From: Sneathia vaginalis
GTDB taxonomy: Bacteria; Fusobacteriota; Fusobacteriia; Fusobacteriales; Leptotrichiaceae
Assembly: GCF_000973085.1 (NCBI RefSeq)
Contig: NZ_CP011280.1
Coordinates: 770,642-834,641, forward strand
Direction: 5' to 3'
Length of the DNA stretch: 64,000 nucleotides
In this document: in pieces, positions 18,821-28,898 of the stretch
How the letters are laid out: every line of letters begins with the position of its first letter
Numbering within the stretch: position 1 is the first letter of the stretch
Position numbers and translations under genes: made by a program
Notes under the pieces: model-generated
The model's database searches: none
The model's input: only the letters and a program-made list of their open reading frames with translations
Told to the model about the DNA's origin: nothing

Positions 18821-19489
18821 TTAATTATTTTGTTTTTTATTAAAATACATTTCATAAACTACTGGAATAAATGCTCCTATCAAGAAACATAATACAACAA
18901 TAATTTTCTTATTGAATCTTCCTTTTATTCTATAATTAGTAATTCTAATAATATCACTTTGATCTTCCTTTATTTGCTTATATGTTACTAATTTAGAAAT
19001 TGTTGAATCTGCCAATGCATCTCTATACTTTTCAATATCTGTCTTTGTATTAAGCTCGTTATACTGTCTATTTAAGTTATCAACCATAGTTGTAAAATAT
19101 TGTGTTTTCCAACTTAGTATATATTTGTTTGCCAAGTTTGCATATTCCTTAGAGAATAGTATGGCATCATCTTTTGACTTAGTTTGAAATGTTAATTTAA
19201 CTGTTGAATCTTCACCAGGTTTTTCTACTAATAGACCTTTTGATAATGTGTATTCATCAGTTTGTTTAAATATATTTTTTACTAATTTTGAATTATCTCT
19301 TAAATAATCTAAATAATTAAGTGAACTTAATATGTATTTTGCGTCTTCATTCATTTCTTTTAAATATTTATCATTTACATACATAGTTGTCTCTACCTTA
19401 TATCCTCCTACAAATGATAGAGCTACATATGAAATAATTGCTAATATTAAACCTAATATGAATGATTTAAAAATTTTATTTAATTCCAT
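18821..19489 (-). CDS. Wzz-like polysaccharide chain-length/co-polymerase protein
   Basis: 222 residues with one membrane segment near each end (about 8-30 and 197-215) and a helical, charged periplasmic middle, the two-transmembrane plan of Wzz/polysaccharide co-polymerases. After the first span comes YKVETTMYVNDKYL, similar to the start of the Wzz domain; the typical proline-rich motif before the second span is not obvious. No tyrosine-kinase domain is attached. It overlaps pgcA by 14 bases and is last in an operon with sugar-nucleotide genes, which supports a role in surface polysaccharide length control. The assignment is by architecture and is tentative. Confidence 0.55.
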   Translation of the reverse strand: MELNKIFKSFILGLILAIISYVALSFVGGYKVETTMYVNDKYLKEMNEDAKYILSSLNYLDYLRDNSKLVKNIFKQTDEYTLSKGLLVEKPGEDSTVKLTFQTKSKDDAILFSKEYANLANKYILSWKTQYFTTMVDNLNRQYNELNTKTDIEKYRDALADSTISKLVTYKQIKEDQSDIIRITNYRIKGRFNKKIIVVLCFLIGAFIPVVYEMYFNKKQNN

Positions 19490-21203
19490 TTATTACTTCC
19501 AATACTTGTTTTTCAAATGTCTTTAATTTATTTTCTGAAACTTTTTCATCTTTATCTTTTACATAAATGTATAATTTGATTTTTGGTTCAGTTCCAGATG
19601 GTCTTAATGTATACCAGCTTTCATCTTCGTATGTTACCTTAAATGCATTTGTCTTTTCATTATCAACTGGTTTAGTTTCACCAGTTTTTACATTTGTGAT
19701 AACTTGTGTTTCATAGTCAGTAGTTTCGCTTACATTAACGCCTAATATTTGCTTAGGATATATATTTCTGAATTCCTTCATCATTCTAGCGATTCTCTTT
19801 TGTCCTTCTTCTCCTTCAAGTACAATAGAAACTCCCTTTTCCTTATAGTATCCGAATTCTTTAAATAAATCTTCTAATACATCATATAGTGTCTTACCAT
19901 GTTTCTTGTAATATGCTGCCATTTCAGCAAATAGAACAGCTGATGTAACACCATCTTTATCTCTTACGAATGTACCAACATTGTATCCAACACTTTCTTC
20001 ATATCCTAGTACATAAGTCTTTTCATGTGTTACGGCATATCTATTTGATAATTCACAGATATTTTTAAATCCTGTTAGAACATTTATCATTTCAACACCA
20101 TATTTTTCACATATAGGTCTTCCCATTTCTCCTGTAACTATTGATTTAACTATTACTGGATTTTTTGGTAAAGTTCCTTTTTCACTCATAGTTGATAATA
20201 GGTAATTAATTAATAGTACACCTGCTTGGTTACCGTTAATAGGTATTATCTTACCTTTGTGAACAACTTCTATTGCTAATCTATCTGAATCTGGATCTGT
20301 TGCTATTATTATATCTCCATTTACTTTAGGACATAATTTATTTGCATATTCAAATACTTCTACAAATTCTGGATTAGGATATGCAATTGTTGGGAAATGT
20401 CCATCTGGGTTTTCTTGTTCTTTTACAACAAATACATTTTCATAACCTTTTTCAGCTAACACTGTTTTTACTGCCTTGTATCCTGCACCATTTAGTGGTG
20501 TATATACAATTCTTAAGCTCTTATCTATTTCATCATCAGTTCTTAGTGATTGTGCCTTAACATTTTCATAATATGCTCTGTCAACTTCTTCACCTATTAT
20601 TGTTAACATACCAGACTTAACAGCTTCATCAAATGTTAGTGTCTTATAATCTTTAAATATATCTAGTTGTTTTATCTTATCTAGTACTCTATTTGCAATT
20701 CTATCTTTAATTTGTGATCCTTCAGTCCAATAAACCTTATACCCATTATATATTTTTGGATTATGTGATGCAGTAATATTAACACCTGATGTACATTTTA
20801 AGTATCTTACTGCAAATGATAATTCTGGTGTTGGTCTTAATGCTTCAAATAGGTATGTCTTTATACCTGCACTTGCCATTATTAAAGCAGCTTCTCTTGC
20901 AAATTCTGGTGACATAATTCTACAATCATGTGCGAATACTATACCCTTCTTTTTTGCTTCTTCACCTTCTTCAATAATTACTTCTGCTAATGCTCTTGTT
21001 GCTCTTGCTATAACTAATCTATTCATTCTATTAGTTCCAGCACCTAACTTACCTCTTAATCCAGCTGTACCAAATTCTAGTTCTTTATAAAATCTATCTT
21101 TGATTTCAGAATCATTTCCTTTAATTTCTTCTAATTGTTTTCTTAAATCTTCATCTAAATTTTTGTGATTTAACCATTCTTGGTACTTTTCGATATAGCT
21201 CAT
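19476..21203 (-). CDS. pgcA: Phosphoglucomutase/phosphomannomutase (alpha-D-phosphohexomutase)
   Basis: 575 residues, the length of PgcA-type alpha-phosphoglucomutases. Catalytic phosphoserine in TASHNPKIYNGYKVYW near residue 146, metal loop DPDSDRLA, sugar loop GYEESVGY, and phosphate-binding RPSGTEPKIKLY near the C-terminus. Interconverts hexose 1- and 6-phosphates, supplying glucose-1-P or mannose-1-P for nucleotide sugars; the latter is the substrate of ManC encoded at 37183-38148. AGGAGG precedes the start. It is flanked by the L,D-transpeptidase gene (16-base gap) and the Wzz-like gene (overlap). Confidence 0.93.
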   Translation of the reverse strand: MSYIEKYQEWLNHKNLDEDLRKQLEEIKGNDSEIKDRFYKELEFGTAGLRGKLGAGTNRMNRLVIARATRALAEVIIEEGEEAKKKGIVFAHDCRIMSPEFAREAALIMASAGIKTYLFEALRPTPELSFAVRYLKCTSGVNITASHNPKIYNGYKVYWTEGSQIKDRIANRVLDKIKQLDIFKDYKTLTFDEAVKSGMLTIIGEEVDRAYYENVKAQSLRTDDEIDKSLRIVYTPLNGAGYKAVKTVLAEKGYENVFVVKEQENPDGHFPTIAYPNPEFVEVFEYANKLCPKVNGDIIIATDPDSDRLAIEVVHKGKIIPINGNQAGVLLINYLLSTMSEKGTLPKNPVIVKSIVTGEMGRPICEKYGVEMINVLTGFKNICELSNRYAVTHEKTYVLGYEESVGYNVGTFVRDKDGVTSAVLFAEMAAYYKKHGKTLYDVLEDLFKEFGYYKEKGVSIVLEGEEGQKRIARMMKEFRNIYPKQILGVNVSETTDYETQVITNVKTGETKPVDNEKTNAFKVTYEDESWYTLRPSGTEPKIKLYIYVKDKDEKVSENKLKTFEKQVLEVINGIK

Positions 21204-21219
21204 ATTTTCCTCCTAATTA

Positions 21220-22359
21220 TTATCTAACAATAACTATTACAGGTTCTATAGGCACTCTATGTCCAGCCTTATTCTTTGATTTTACACCTAGCCACTCATA
21301 AAGAATCTTAACTACCTCATCCTTGTTTCTCACACATTTATGTGATAATGGATAGGTACCAAGTTTACTTTCTGTTATCTTTTTTCTTTGAGTTCTAGTT
21401 TCCTTAGGTTCGTATAAGGATGGAATGCCATGTAGATATGCTCCACCTGTAAATCTTATCGCATATCTTGCATCACCTATAACCTTAGTAGTATCAATAT
21501 CTGATGTATATGTCATTACTGGTTTGGATATTGCAACTAAGAAATTCCCTAAAGGTGTTTCAAATCCATATTTTGAATTTTTACCAGTCGTAATTAACCC
21601 ATTAATTATTACTCTAAAGTTACCTGTTTCGTTATCTTTCATAAGTGCAAAAATATTTTGATTTTTTTTATCAATAAATATGTATTTAGTGATAAATTTA
21701 CCATCTAGCTCTAATTTTTTTAAGTTTTTCTTATATTTTTTGTTCAAAATTAGCTCTGGATAAGTTTGCACCTTAATATTATACCCTTTTTTTTCTTCAG
21801 AATCAATAGATAAGATGGTCCTATCTTGTAAATTATAGTGGTCTTTTGTACCTACTTCGTATGCTGTTATACTCTGATTTGAACCATTTCCATACTTGTC
21901 TTTTTTAAGACCACTAGAATAACTCAAGGGTGCATAACAGTCAATAAAATATATTTTATCAATATCTTTGTACAAAAACTCTTCTAGTTTTTCTATTTCT
22001 TCTATGGCTTTTTCATAATTAAATTCACGCTTCAAAACGCTTTTCTCATTAACAAAACCAACTATTTTGTTTATCTTTACTTCATACCATTTTGAATGTT
22101 TTGTACTTACTTTAGCAATAATTTGTATATTCTTATTCCCACCTACTGTAAGTAGAGTCTTAGACCTATTATTAGGCTCTTTTTTTACACTTACTGCTCT
22201 TTTAGTAAAAACATAATGCGAAAATTTTGGTGAATACTTATTATATCCTTCTTCGAACTCTAAATTAGATTTATTAGGCTCTTCATATTTTTCTATATAT
22301 TTATACTCCACAGAAAAGGTATAAACTGATAGAAAAATTAAAAATAAAATCCTTTTCAT
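21220..22359 (-). CDS. L,D-transpeptidase with SH3-like domain
   Basis: 379-residue exported protein. Signal sequence at residues 1-16, an SH3b-like domain about residues 50-110 (KEPNNRSKTLLTVG...WYEVKINKIVGFV), then a YkuD catalytic domain: TPLGNFLVAISKP, HGIPS, and SHKCVRN with nucleophile Cys342 and its conserved His and Arg. L,D-transpeptidases make 3-3 crosslinks in peptidoglycan or attach proteins to it, in the periplasm. Unusual: the usual SHGCVR reads SHKCVR. The gene starts inside the smc stop codon (TAATG overlap), so it is translated from the same message as smc. Confidence 0.85.
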   Translation of the reverse strand: MKRILFLIFLSVYTFSVEYKYIEKYEEPNKSNLEFEEGYNKYSPKFSHYVFTKRAVSVKKEPNNRSKTLLTVGGNKNIQIIAKVSTKHSKWYEVKINKIVGFVNEKSVLKREFNYEKAIEEIEKLEEFLYKDIDKIYFIDCYAPLSYSSGLKKDKYGNGSNQSITAYEVGTKDHYNLQDRTILSIDSEEKKGYNIKVQTYPELILNKKYKKNLKKLELDGKFITKYIFIDKKNQNIFALMKDNETGNFRVIINGLITTGKNSKYGFETPLGNFLVAISKPVMTYTSDIDTTKVIGDARYAIRFTGGAYLHGIPSLYEPKETRTQRKKITESKLGTYPLSHKCVRNKDEVVKILYEWLGVKSKNKAGHRVPIEPVIVIVR

Positions 22360-25300
22360 TATATATCAACAGACACTATAATCGATTCTCCAACTTCTTT
22401 ATTCATTGTAACACCGTATAGTCTATCTGCTCCTTTCATAGTTTCCTTATTATGTGTAATCATAATAAATTGCGAGTATGTAAACTTATTTAATAATTCA
22501 ACTAATTTTTTTGTATTTTGCTCATCAAGTGCAGCTTCTACTTCATCAAAGAAAGTAAATGGAGATGGCTTATACATAAATATTGAGATTATAAACGCAA
22601 CTGCTAGCATAGATTTTTCACCACCAGATAACAAACTCAATGTTTGCTCAGGCTTATTCCTATACTTCACGCTCAATTCTAACCCTGTTTCTATAAGATT
22701 ATCTTCATCTTGTATTTTTAACACACCTTTTGCACCATGTAATAACTCACGACACATATATGTAAAGTTTTTACCTATTTCTTCTATAGCATTTTTAAAC
22801 TTGTATACTATATCACCATCAATATCATCTATTAATTTTAATACTGATTCTTCTGCTCTTAATAAGTCAAATTTATCATTTCGCATTTTTTCAAATCTAG
22901 CATTTTCTTCTTCATATTCTTTTATTGATCCTAGATTAACATCCCCTAATTCTTGTCTTGATTTTTCATTTATGCTAATTTTTCTCTCAAACATCTTAAC
23001 TTTTAATAAATCAACATCTTCTTCATACTCTTCATTAGATTTAATATCTTCACTAAATTCTTCTAATTTACTTAGCATATTAGTATATTTTTCTAATTCA
23101 GTATTATCCTTTTCTATTTTATCTAGTAAATTCCCATATTCATTTTTTCTAGTATTTTGCTCTATTTCACATTTAGACTTTTGCTCTATAAGTTCCTTAT
23201 ACTCACTAGACTTATCAATATTTTCTTTTGTTAATCTATTAATCTCTTCTTTTGATTTTACATCACTTTCTTGGATTTCTACTATTTCCCCCTTTATACT
23301 TTCTAGTTCTTCCTCAAGATTATGATAATTTTCTTCTTTCTTGTCTAAAAAATCAGCTAATTCCCTATATTCTTCATTATTCTTCTCTAACTTAGCATAA
23401 ACTTCATTGTATTTTGCCAATATATTATTATACTTCTCATTCTCAACAGCTAAGTCTATTCTTAAACTTTCTAGTTTCTTTTTCTCTACATCTGTATTTT
23501 GTAATGTTTCCAGTTGACTTTTTAAAGTCTTTTCATTTTCATCATTTACTACAATAGCCATATTAATATCATGTATTAACTTATCATTTTCATTAATATC
23601 TTTTTCTTTTTGAGATATGAAGTCATTGTTTTCATTCATCTCATAGCTATATGTAGTAATTTCTCTTAATATTGACTTTTTGTTGTGTGAATAATTTTCA
23701 TAGACTGTTCTTTTTTCATCTATTAATGAATTTAATTTTTCAACTTCCTTATTAACCACAAGTATTTCATTTGTTTTTTGATTAAGTCTTTTTTCTATAC
23801 TTTCTTTTTCTTCCTTGTATGTGTTTAATAGACTAGTTCTTTTTAATGTTTCGTCTACCTTTTTTGTAATATATCCTCCAGTTATTCTACCAGTAGATGA
23901 TATTACATCTCCAGCTAAACTTACTATTCTATCTTTAAAAGTTTTAGATAATTCTATACCCTCTTTTAAGTCATCAACTATTACAGCATTAGAAAATACG
24001 TGCTCTATAACCCTATCTATCTTAGGATTACCCGTCTTATTCTTCACCAAATTTCTAGCAAAGTTGTACTTTCCATTATTCAAGTTCTTCTTAGAAAGAT
24101 TTTGTACAGGTAAAAATGATGCTACACCCACCTTATTACCCTTTAATATATCTACATATTTACGTGCAACCTCACTATTTTCAACTACTATATCATTTAA
24201 ACTATACCCTGCAATAGTTGTTATCGCTAAATGGTATTTTTCATCTACTTCTATCATGTTGACTAAGGGTCCATAAACTAAATTATCATCCTTTGACTTA
24301 TTACAAACAAATTGTATAGCATTATTCATTAATTTAAAATTATTAATACTATTATTCAAAACATCATATTTTGTTCTAATTTCTTCTAACTTTGTATGTA
24401 TTGCATTTCTTTCATTGTTTAACTTAGAATATTCTTCTTTTTTTAATGCATACTCTTCTTTTAATGAATTAAATTCTTTCTCATCAAATGAGGTAGATTC
24501 TAAGCTTTTTAATTTTAAATCAGCCTGTTCTTTTTCTTTTGTTACTTGCTCTAACTTAGATTTTGCATATTTTATTCTTTTTTTTGCATCCTCAGTTGTC
24601 ATATTAATTTTTAACTTGTCTACTTCGTAATTCTTCCTATTATCCTCACACCCCCTTATTTCCTCTTCAATTCTAAGCTTTTTGTCTGTCTTAGACTTCA
24701 ATATTTTCTCTATATCTAAAATATTTTCTTTTTTCGCATCAATATCTGCCTTACTTTTCACTAATTTTTCTCTATTCTCCTCAACAATTTTGGAAACTTC
24801 CTCTTTGTCTTGTATAAGTTTTTGCTTTTCTTTTTCTTTAGCATTAACTTCAGATGTGAAATTAGCTTTTTTAGTAATTAACTCAACTTGCTTATCGCTT
24901 AAATCCTTAAGCTTTTCATTGTTTTCATCACTAGAATTAAGCAATTCATTTAATCTTGCATTTATTATCTTTTTTTCATCGTTATTCTTTTGTATTTTAT
25001 CAGTATACTCCTGTATACTTTCTTCGCTCTTCTTTATACTCTCTTCTATATTAACTTTCTTTACATTAAAGTCTTCAATCTCATTTTTAAATTGATTAGT
25101 ATAGTAAGTATATGACATATATTTTAAAGTGTTAATCTTTTTTGTAAACGCTCTATACTGTCTTGCCTTTGTAGATTGAGTTTTTAATTCTTCAACTCTT
25201 TTTTCTAAGTCTTTTTCTACAAACTCTATCTTTTCTAATTCATTTTTAACACTTTCAAATTTCTTTAAAGCTAAATCTTTTTCAACTTTAGCCTTCTTTA

Positions 25301-25799
25301 TACCTGCTGCTTCATCAATAATATTTCTTAATTCAACAGATGATGATGATATTATACGCTCAACCTTACCTTGACCTATTACTGAATAAGCTTGCTTACC
25401 TATTCCTGTATCCATAAGTAGATTATTAATATCTTTTAGTCTAGTTCTTTTACCATTTAAACTATAGATATTCTCACCATTCCTATTTATACTTCTTGTT
25501 ATCACCAAATCATCAGCATCGTAGTCTATATACTTATCTGAATTATCTATATACAAACTAACAGTAGCACTAGATCTTGCTTTTTTGTTTTTACCACCCG
25601 AAAAGATAACATCTTGACCATCTTTTGCACGTATAGACTTGTAGCTTTGTTCACCTAGAACCCATAATACGGCATCTAATATGTTGCTCTTTCCACTACC
25701 ATTAGGTCCAACTATAGCTGTTATCCCTTTTGTAAAGTCAAGGTTAACCTTATTAGAAAATGATTTAAACCCATTTATCTCTATACCTTTTAAATACAT
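22359..25799 (-). CDS. smc: Chromosome segregation protein SMC
   Basis: 1146 residues. N-terminal Walker A GPNGSGKSNILDAV near residue 32, two long coiled-coil arms (about 170-490 and 650-980) around a glycine-containing hinge near residue 500-640, and C-terminal LSGGEKSMLAVAF with FFDEVEAALD (signature and Walker B). It forms the SMC-ScpAB condensin that organises the nucleoid. The start overlaps the epimerase stop by 10 bases and the stop overlaps the L,D-transpeptidase start. scpA and scpB are not in the window. Confidence 0.96.
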   Translation of the reverse strand: MYLKGIEINGFKSFSNKVNLDFTKGITAIVGPNGSGKSNILDAVLWVLGEQSYKSIRAKDGQDVIFSGGKNKKARSSATVSLYIDNSDKYIDYDADDLVITRSINRNGENIYSLNGKRTRLKDINNLLMDTGIGKQAYSVIGQGKVERIISSSSVELRNIIDEAAGIKKAKVEKDLALKKFESVKNELEKIEFVEKDLEKRVEELKTQSTKARQYRAFTKKINTLKYMSYTYYTNQFKNEIEDFNVKKVNIEESIKKSEESIQEYTDKIQKNNDEKKIINARLNELLNSSDENNEKLKDLSDKQVELITKKANFTSEVNAKEKEKQKLIQDKEEVSKIVEENREKLVKSKADIDAKKENILDIEKILKSKTDKKLRIEEEIRGCEDNRKNYEVDKLKINMTTEDAKKRIKYAKSKLEQVTKEKEQADLKLKSLESTSFDEKEFNSLKEEYALKKEEYSKLNNERNAIHTKLEEIRTKYDVLNNSINNFKLMNNAIQFVCNKSKDDNLVYGPLVNMIEVDEKYHLAITTIAGYSLNDIVVENSEVARKYVDILKGNKVGVASFLPVQNLSKKNLNNGKYNFARNLVKNKTGNPKIDRVIEHVFSNAVIVDDLKEGIELSKTFKDRIVSLAGDVISSTGRITGGYITKKVDETLKRTSLLNTYKEEKESIEKRLNQKTNEILVVNKEVEKLNSLIDEKRTVYENYSHNKKSILREITTYSYEMNENNDFISQKEKDINENDKLIHDINMAIVVNDENEKTLKSQLETLQNTDVEKKKLESLRIDLAVENEKYNNILAKYNEVYAKLEKNNEEYRELADFLDKKEENYHNLEEELESIKGEIVEIQESDVKSKEEINRLTKENIDKSSEYKELIEQKSKCEIEQNTRKNEYGNLLDKIEKDNTELEKYTNMLSKLEEFSEDIKSNEEYEEDVDLLKVKMFERKISINEKSRQELGDVNLGSIKEYEEENARFEKMRNDKFDLLRAEESVLKLIDDIDGDIVYKFKNAIEEIGKNFTYMCRELLHGAKGVLKIQDEDNLIETGLELSVKYRNKPEQTLSLLSGGEKSMLAVAFIISIFMYKPSPFTFFDEVEAALDEQNTKKLVELLNKFTYSQFIMITHNKETMKGADRLYGVTMNKEVGESIIVSVDI

Positions 25800-26713
25800 C
25801 CTAAACTCCCAGCATATTCATTTAGACCACTTTGTATATCATAATGTGTTTCAAATGAAGTTTTTGATTTTAACAAGTCATTAGATAGTCTACTATCCCT
25901 AATATCTCCAAGTCTTTTTTCTCTATGTATTGCATCTTTTTTGTATGAAAATGCTTTTTTCATTGCAGAAAACAATTCATTTATACTAGTCTTCCCATTA
26001 TTTGATACATTAAATGTTTCATTTTTTACATTTTCTACACCCACTAAGTAGTTAGCATTAGCTACATCTTTTACATAAATGAAGTCTCTTGTTTGTTCTC
26101 CATCACCGTCTATATATATATCTTTGTTATTCTTCATTGCATCACTAAATATTGCAACTACTCCTGCTTCACCAAGACAAGATTGTCTTGGACCAAAAAC
26201 ATTTGAGTATCTTAATATTACATATTGTAGATTAAATAAGTCGTGGTATAGTCTTACATATTTTTCACTAGTCATCTTAGTTAGACCGTAAAATGATAAG
26301 GCTTGTAACTCATCTGTTTCATATGAAACACTACTTTTAGGAACTCCATATACTGCAGCAGATGATGCTGTTATGAATTTTTTAACATTTGTCTTAACAC
26401 AGCATTCTAACACATTAACTAATCCCATTATATTAATATCAGCATCATTATATGGATCTTTAATAGAACAACCAACACTTATCTGTGCAGCTTCATTGTA
26501 CACTATGTCTGGTTTTTCCATTTTAAAGATATCAATAAGATTCTTGTCACGAATGTCTTGTTTATAGAATTTAACATTTGAAAGTCCTTTAATATTATCT
26601 AAAGTACCAGAACTTAGATTATCTACTACTACAACTTCGTGTCCCTTCTCAACAAATTTTTCAACTATGTGTGAGCCAATAAATCCTGCTCCTCCTGTTA
26701 CTAATACTTTCAT
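25790..26713 (-). CDS. NAD-dependent sugar epimerase/dehydratase (GalE-like)
   Basis: 307 residues; extended short-chain dehydrogenase. NAD loop TGGAGFIGSHIVEKF at the N-terminus, SSAAVYG, catalytic YGLTK (Y-x-x-x-K) and SNVFGPRQ. Closest in style to UDP-glucose 4-epimerase-like enzymes acting on nucleotide sugars; the exact substrate is uncertain. The frame is open 14 codons upstream, but the ATG at 26713 begins MKVLVTGGAGF and is preceded by AAAGGAAA. First gene of the operon with smc, L,D-transpeptidase, pgcA and the Wzz-like gene. Confidence 0.88.
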   Translation of the reverse strand: MKVLVTGGAGFIGSHIVEKFVEKGHEVVVVDNLSSGTLDNIKGLSNVKFYKQDIRDKNLIDIFKMEKPDIVYNEAAQISVGCSIKDPYNDADINIMGLVNVLECCVKTNVKKFITASSAAVYGVPKSSVSYETDELQALSFYGLTKMTSEKYVRLYHDLFNLQYVILRYSNVFGPRQSCLGEAGVVAIFSDAMKNNKDIYIDGDGEQTRDFIYVKDVANANYLVGVENVKNETFNVSNNGKTSINELFSAMKKAFSYKKDAIHREKRLGDIRDSRLSNDLLKSKTSFETHYDIQSGLNEYAGSLGCI

Positions 26714-26735
26714 ATTTTTCCTTTCTATATTCATC

Positions 26736-26746
26736 ACGCAGTGCGT
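26736..26746. promoter_or_regulatory. Small palindrome upstream of the epimerase operon
   Basis: ACGCA-G-TGCGT, 23-33 bases upstream of the start; GC-rich in a very AT-rich leader, so it may be an operator or a leader hairpin. Function not known. Confidence 0.25.
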
Positions 26747-26833
26747 ATAAACCACTTTTTTTAATAACTAAATTTACATATATTATACAATATTTTTAAT
26801 CATTTATCTATCAACAATATATATTTAATCACT

Positions 26834-26860
26834 AAAAAAGAGCACATCATATGCGTGCTC
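26834..26860 (-). terminator. Terminator of the outer-membrane protein gene
   Basis: GAGCAC ... GTGCTC stem (26840-26845 with 26855-26860) followed on the minus strand by T6, 8 bases after the stop codon. Confidence 0.8.
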
Positions 26861-26867
26861 CTTATTA

Positions 26868-28832
26868 TTACCATTCGTATCTAATATTTAAATTTGTTTT
26901 TATTGATGTACTTTCATATGCTGAGTTCATAACAGTAACTGGTACTCCAACTGATCCAGATAAAGTTAATCCGTTTACTGGTACGTATTTTATACTTACC
27001 TTTGGTGTTACTACAAACTTAACATCTTCAACTTTTTCTTTTGTTTTAAACTTAACATTTGCATCTAATTCAGGACTTACTGTGAATTTATCTGTAGCAT
27101 TGAAGTCATACTTAGCATTTGCACCAAATTCAAATAATCCAATATGATTATCACCAACTTTTAATTCTGATAATGTTGCATTAGCTTTTAAAGTTAATTT
27201 ATCTATACCTGTATACTTAACATCTGCCATTACACCATAATTTACATAATTAAGGTCACTTGCCTTTTCATATCCATGTCCAACAAATCCAGTTATATTA
27301 AGTGTTTTTCTATAATTCAACCCTAATGAATACATATGTATGTATGTTAATGGTGATACATTCCATTTAGGATTAACAAAAGATAATAGGTCTTTATTAC
27401 CTAAATATTCATTCTTAAAGTCTATTTCTCCATTAAATTGATATTTAAATCTAAACTTACCAACTAAGTCTAAATCATTGCTTACTGCATACTTACCGTC
27501 TAATTTTGCAGAAACATACTTCATAGCATCTTCACCCTTGTATGAGTGTTGTACTGAAAGTCCCCCTGATAATACATCTGATACTCCAAAGTATGCAGTA
27601 TGTGTAGACTTAATTAATGTAGCAAAATCTTTAGTAATTTCTCTATTACCTTTAATGTAAGTATTAGAGAAAGGCACATTTAAAACAGAGTTAACACCAA
27701 ACACAGCACCTTCTGTCTTATAGCTTAAGTCACCTTCTAAATCAATACCACCATTATCTTTGTATACTTCGATTTGGTTCTTAGCAGCAGTCTTTGCATT
27801 AATTGATGCTTCATTATCAGTAATATCTTTTTTTGCTTTTTCTAGTGCTTCTACAAGTGCTTTTGCTTTAGGATCATCCTTATCATATTTTCCATTTTCA
27901 TTATTATTTAGTAATATTTTACTATTCTCATATTCTTCTTTCAGTGGTTTTAATGCTTTATCTATTTCGTTAATTTTTTTCTCATTTTTTTCTTTTTCTA
28001 ACTTAGCAGTATTTTTAGTTTGTTTTAAATACTCCAATGTTCCTTTTTCCTTAGTTACATTATTCTCCTGATCTTCTTTATCTTTTTTAAATTTTTTCTC
28101 AAGTTGCTGTAATTCATCTCCAGTTTTTTGTTTTTTTTCATTTTCATATTGTTCAATAATATTTGCTAATTTATTTTCTTCAGCAGTAACTTTATCTTTT
28201 TGAACATTTATTTTTTCTTGAGATTCTTTAATAACTCCTTCTTGTTTTTCTATTTTTTCTAACTCTTCTTGTTTTTCTTTTTCTTTTTTATCTATATCCT
28301 TTTTTAATTGACCATCATCGGCTGTCTTAGCTTTTAATTCATCAACAACTTTCTTCTCAAGCTTTATCTTCTCTCTAACATCATTCTCTGCCTTAACTTT
28401 AGCTTGTGCTAGTTCTGCTCTCTTGCTTTCTAGTTTTTGTATTTCTTCTTTTAGTTCTCTTACTTGTGCCATTTCTTTTTCTGCTTCTTCAGCGTGGAAT
28501 TTTGGCTTGATTGTTGCTTTTACGTATGAGTTTATTCCTGTTTCTTTTTTAGATAGGTCGTATTTTATCCATACACTTGAATGATTTAAAAAGTTTTTAG
28601 ATGTTGTATTATTTAACTGTAAGTCTTTAAATTTAAAATCTCCTCCAAAGCTTAGGTTAGTCCTCTCTACATTTACTTGTGTTTTAACACCTAATTCTTT
28701 CGCAGTGAATGTTGCGTCAGTATTTTTTTTAAAATTGGCTTCATTTTCATTGTACGCTTCTACAAAACCGTTAGTTTTTGAAAAAGTCGCAACAGATGAA
28801 ATTATTGTCAACAATATTAATGTCTTTTTCAC
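26868..28832 (-). CDS. Outer-membrane beta-barrel protein with long internal coiled coil
   Basis: 654 residues from the chosen GTG. A signal peptide (residues 1 to about 18) is followed by ~90 residues of beta-rich sequence, then a highly charged Lys/Glu coiled coil from about residue 112 to 347, then ~300 residues of alternating strands ending in NLNIRYEW, an aromatic C-terminus typical of Omp85-assembled barrels. I do not recognise a named family. The frame extends 14 codons upstream, but AAGGAG lies 9 bases before the GTG at 28832, and the signal peptide starts there (VKKTLILLTIISS). Monocistronic, with terminators on both sides. Its coil could reach from the outer membrane toward peptidoglycan, or outward; the direction cannot be told from sequence. 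Confidence 0.75.
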   Translation of the reverse strand: MKKTLILLTIISSVATFSKTNGFVEAYNENEANFKKNTDATFTAKELGVKTQVNVERTNLSFGGDFKFKDLQLNNTTSKNFLNHSSVWIKYDLSKKETGINSYVKATIKPKFHAEEAEKEMAQVRELKEEIQKLESKRAELAQAKVKAENDVREKIKLEKKVVDELKAKTADDGQLKKDIDKKEKEKQEELEKIEKQEGVIKESQEKINVQKDKVTAEENKLANIIEQYENEKKQKTGDELQQLEKKFKKDKEDQENNVTKEKGTLEYLKQTKNTAKLEKEKNEKKINEIDKALKPLKEEYENSKILLNNNENGKYDKDDPKAKALVEALEKAKKDITDNEASINAKTAAKNQIEVYKDNGGIDLEGDLSYKTEGAVFGVNSVLNVPFSNTYIKGNREITKDFATLIKSTHTAYFGVSDVLSGGLSVQHSYKGEDAMKYVSAKLDGKYAVSNDLDLVGKFRFKYQFNGEIDFKNEYLGNKDLLSFVNPKWNVSPLTYIHMYSLGLNYRKTLNITGFVGHGYEKASDLNYVNYGVMADVKYTGIDKLTLKANATLSELKVGDNHIGLFEFGANAKYDFNATDKFTVSPELDANVKFKTKEKVEDVKFVVTPKVSIKYVPVNGLTLSGSVGVPVTVMNSAYESTSIKTNLNIRYEW

Positions 28833-28898
28833 TATAAATTTCTCCTTCTCATATTTAATTTTTAACTTTGTCAAGATTATTCTACACAGAAAATGAGT

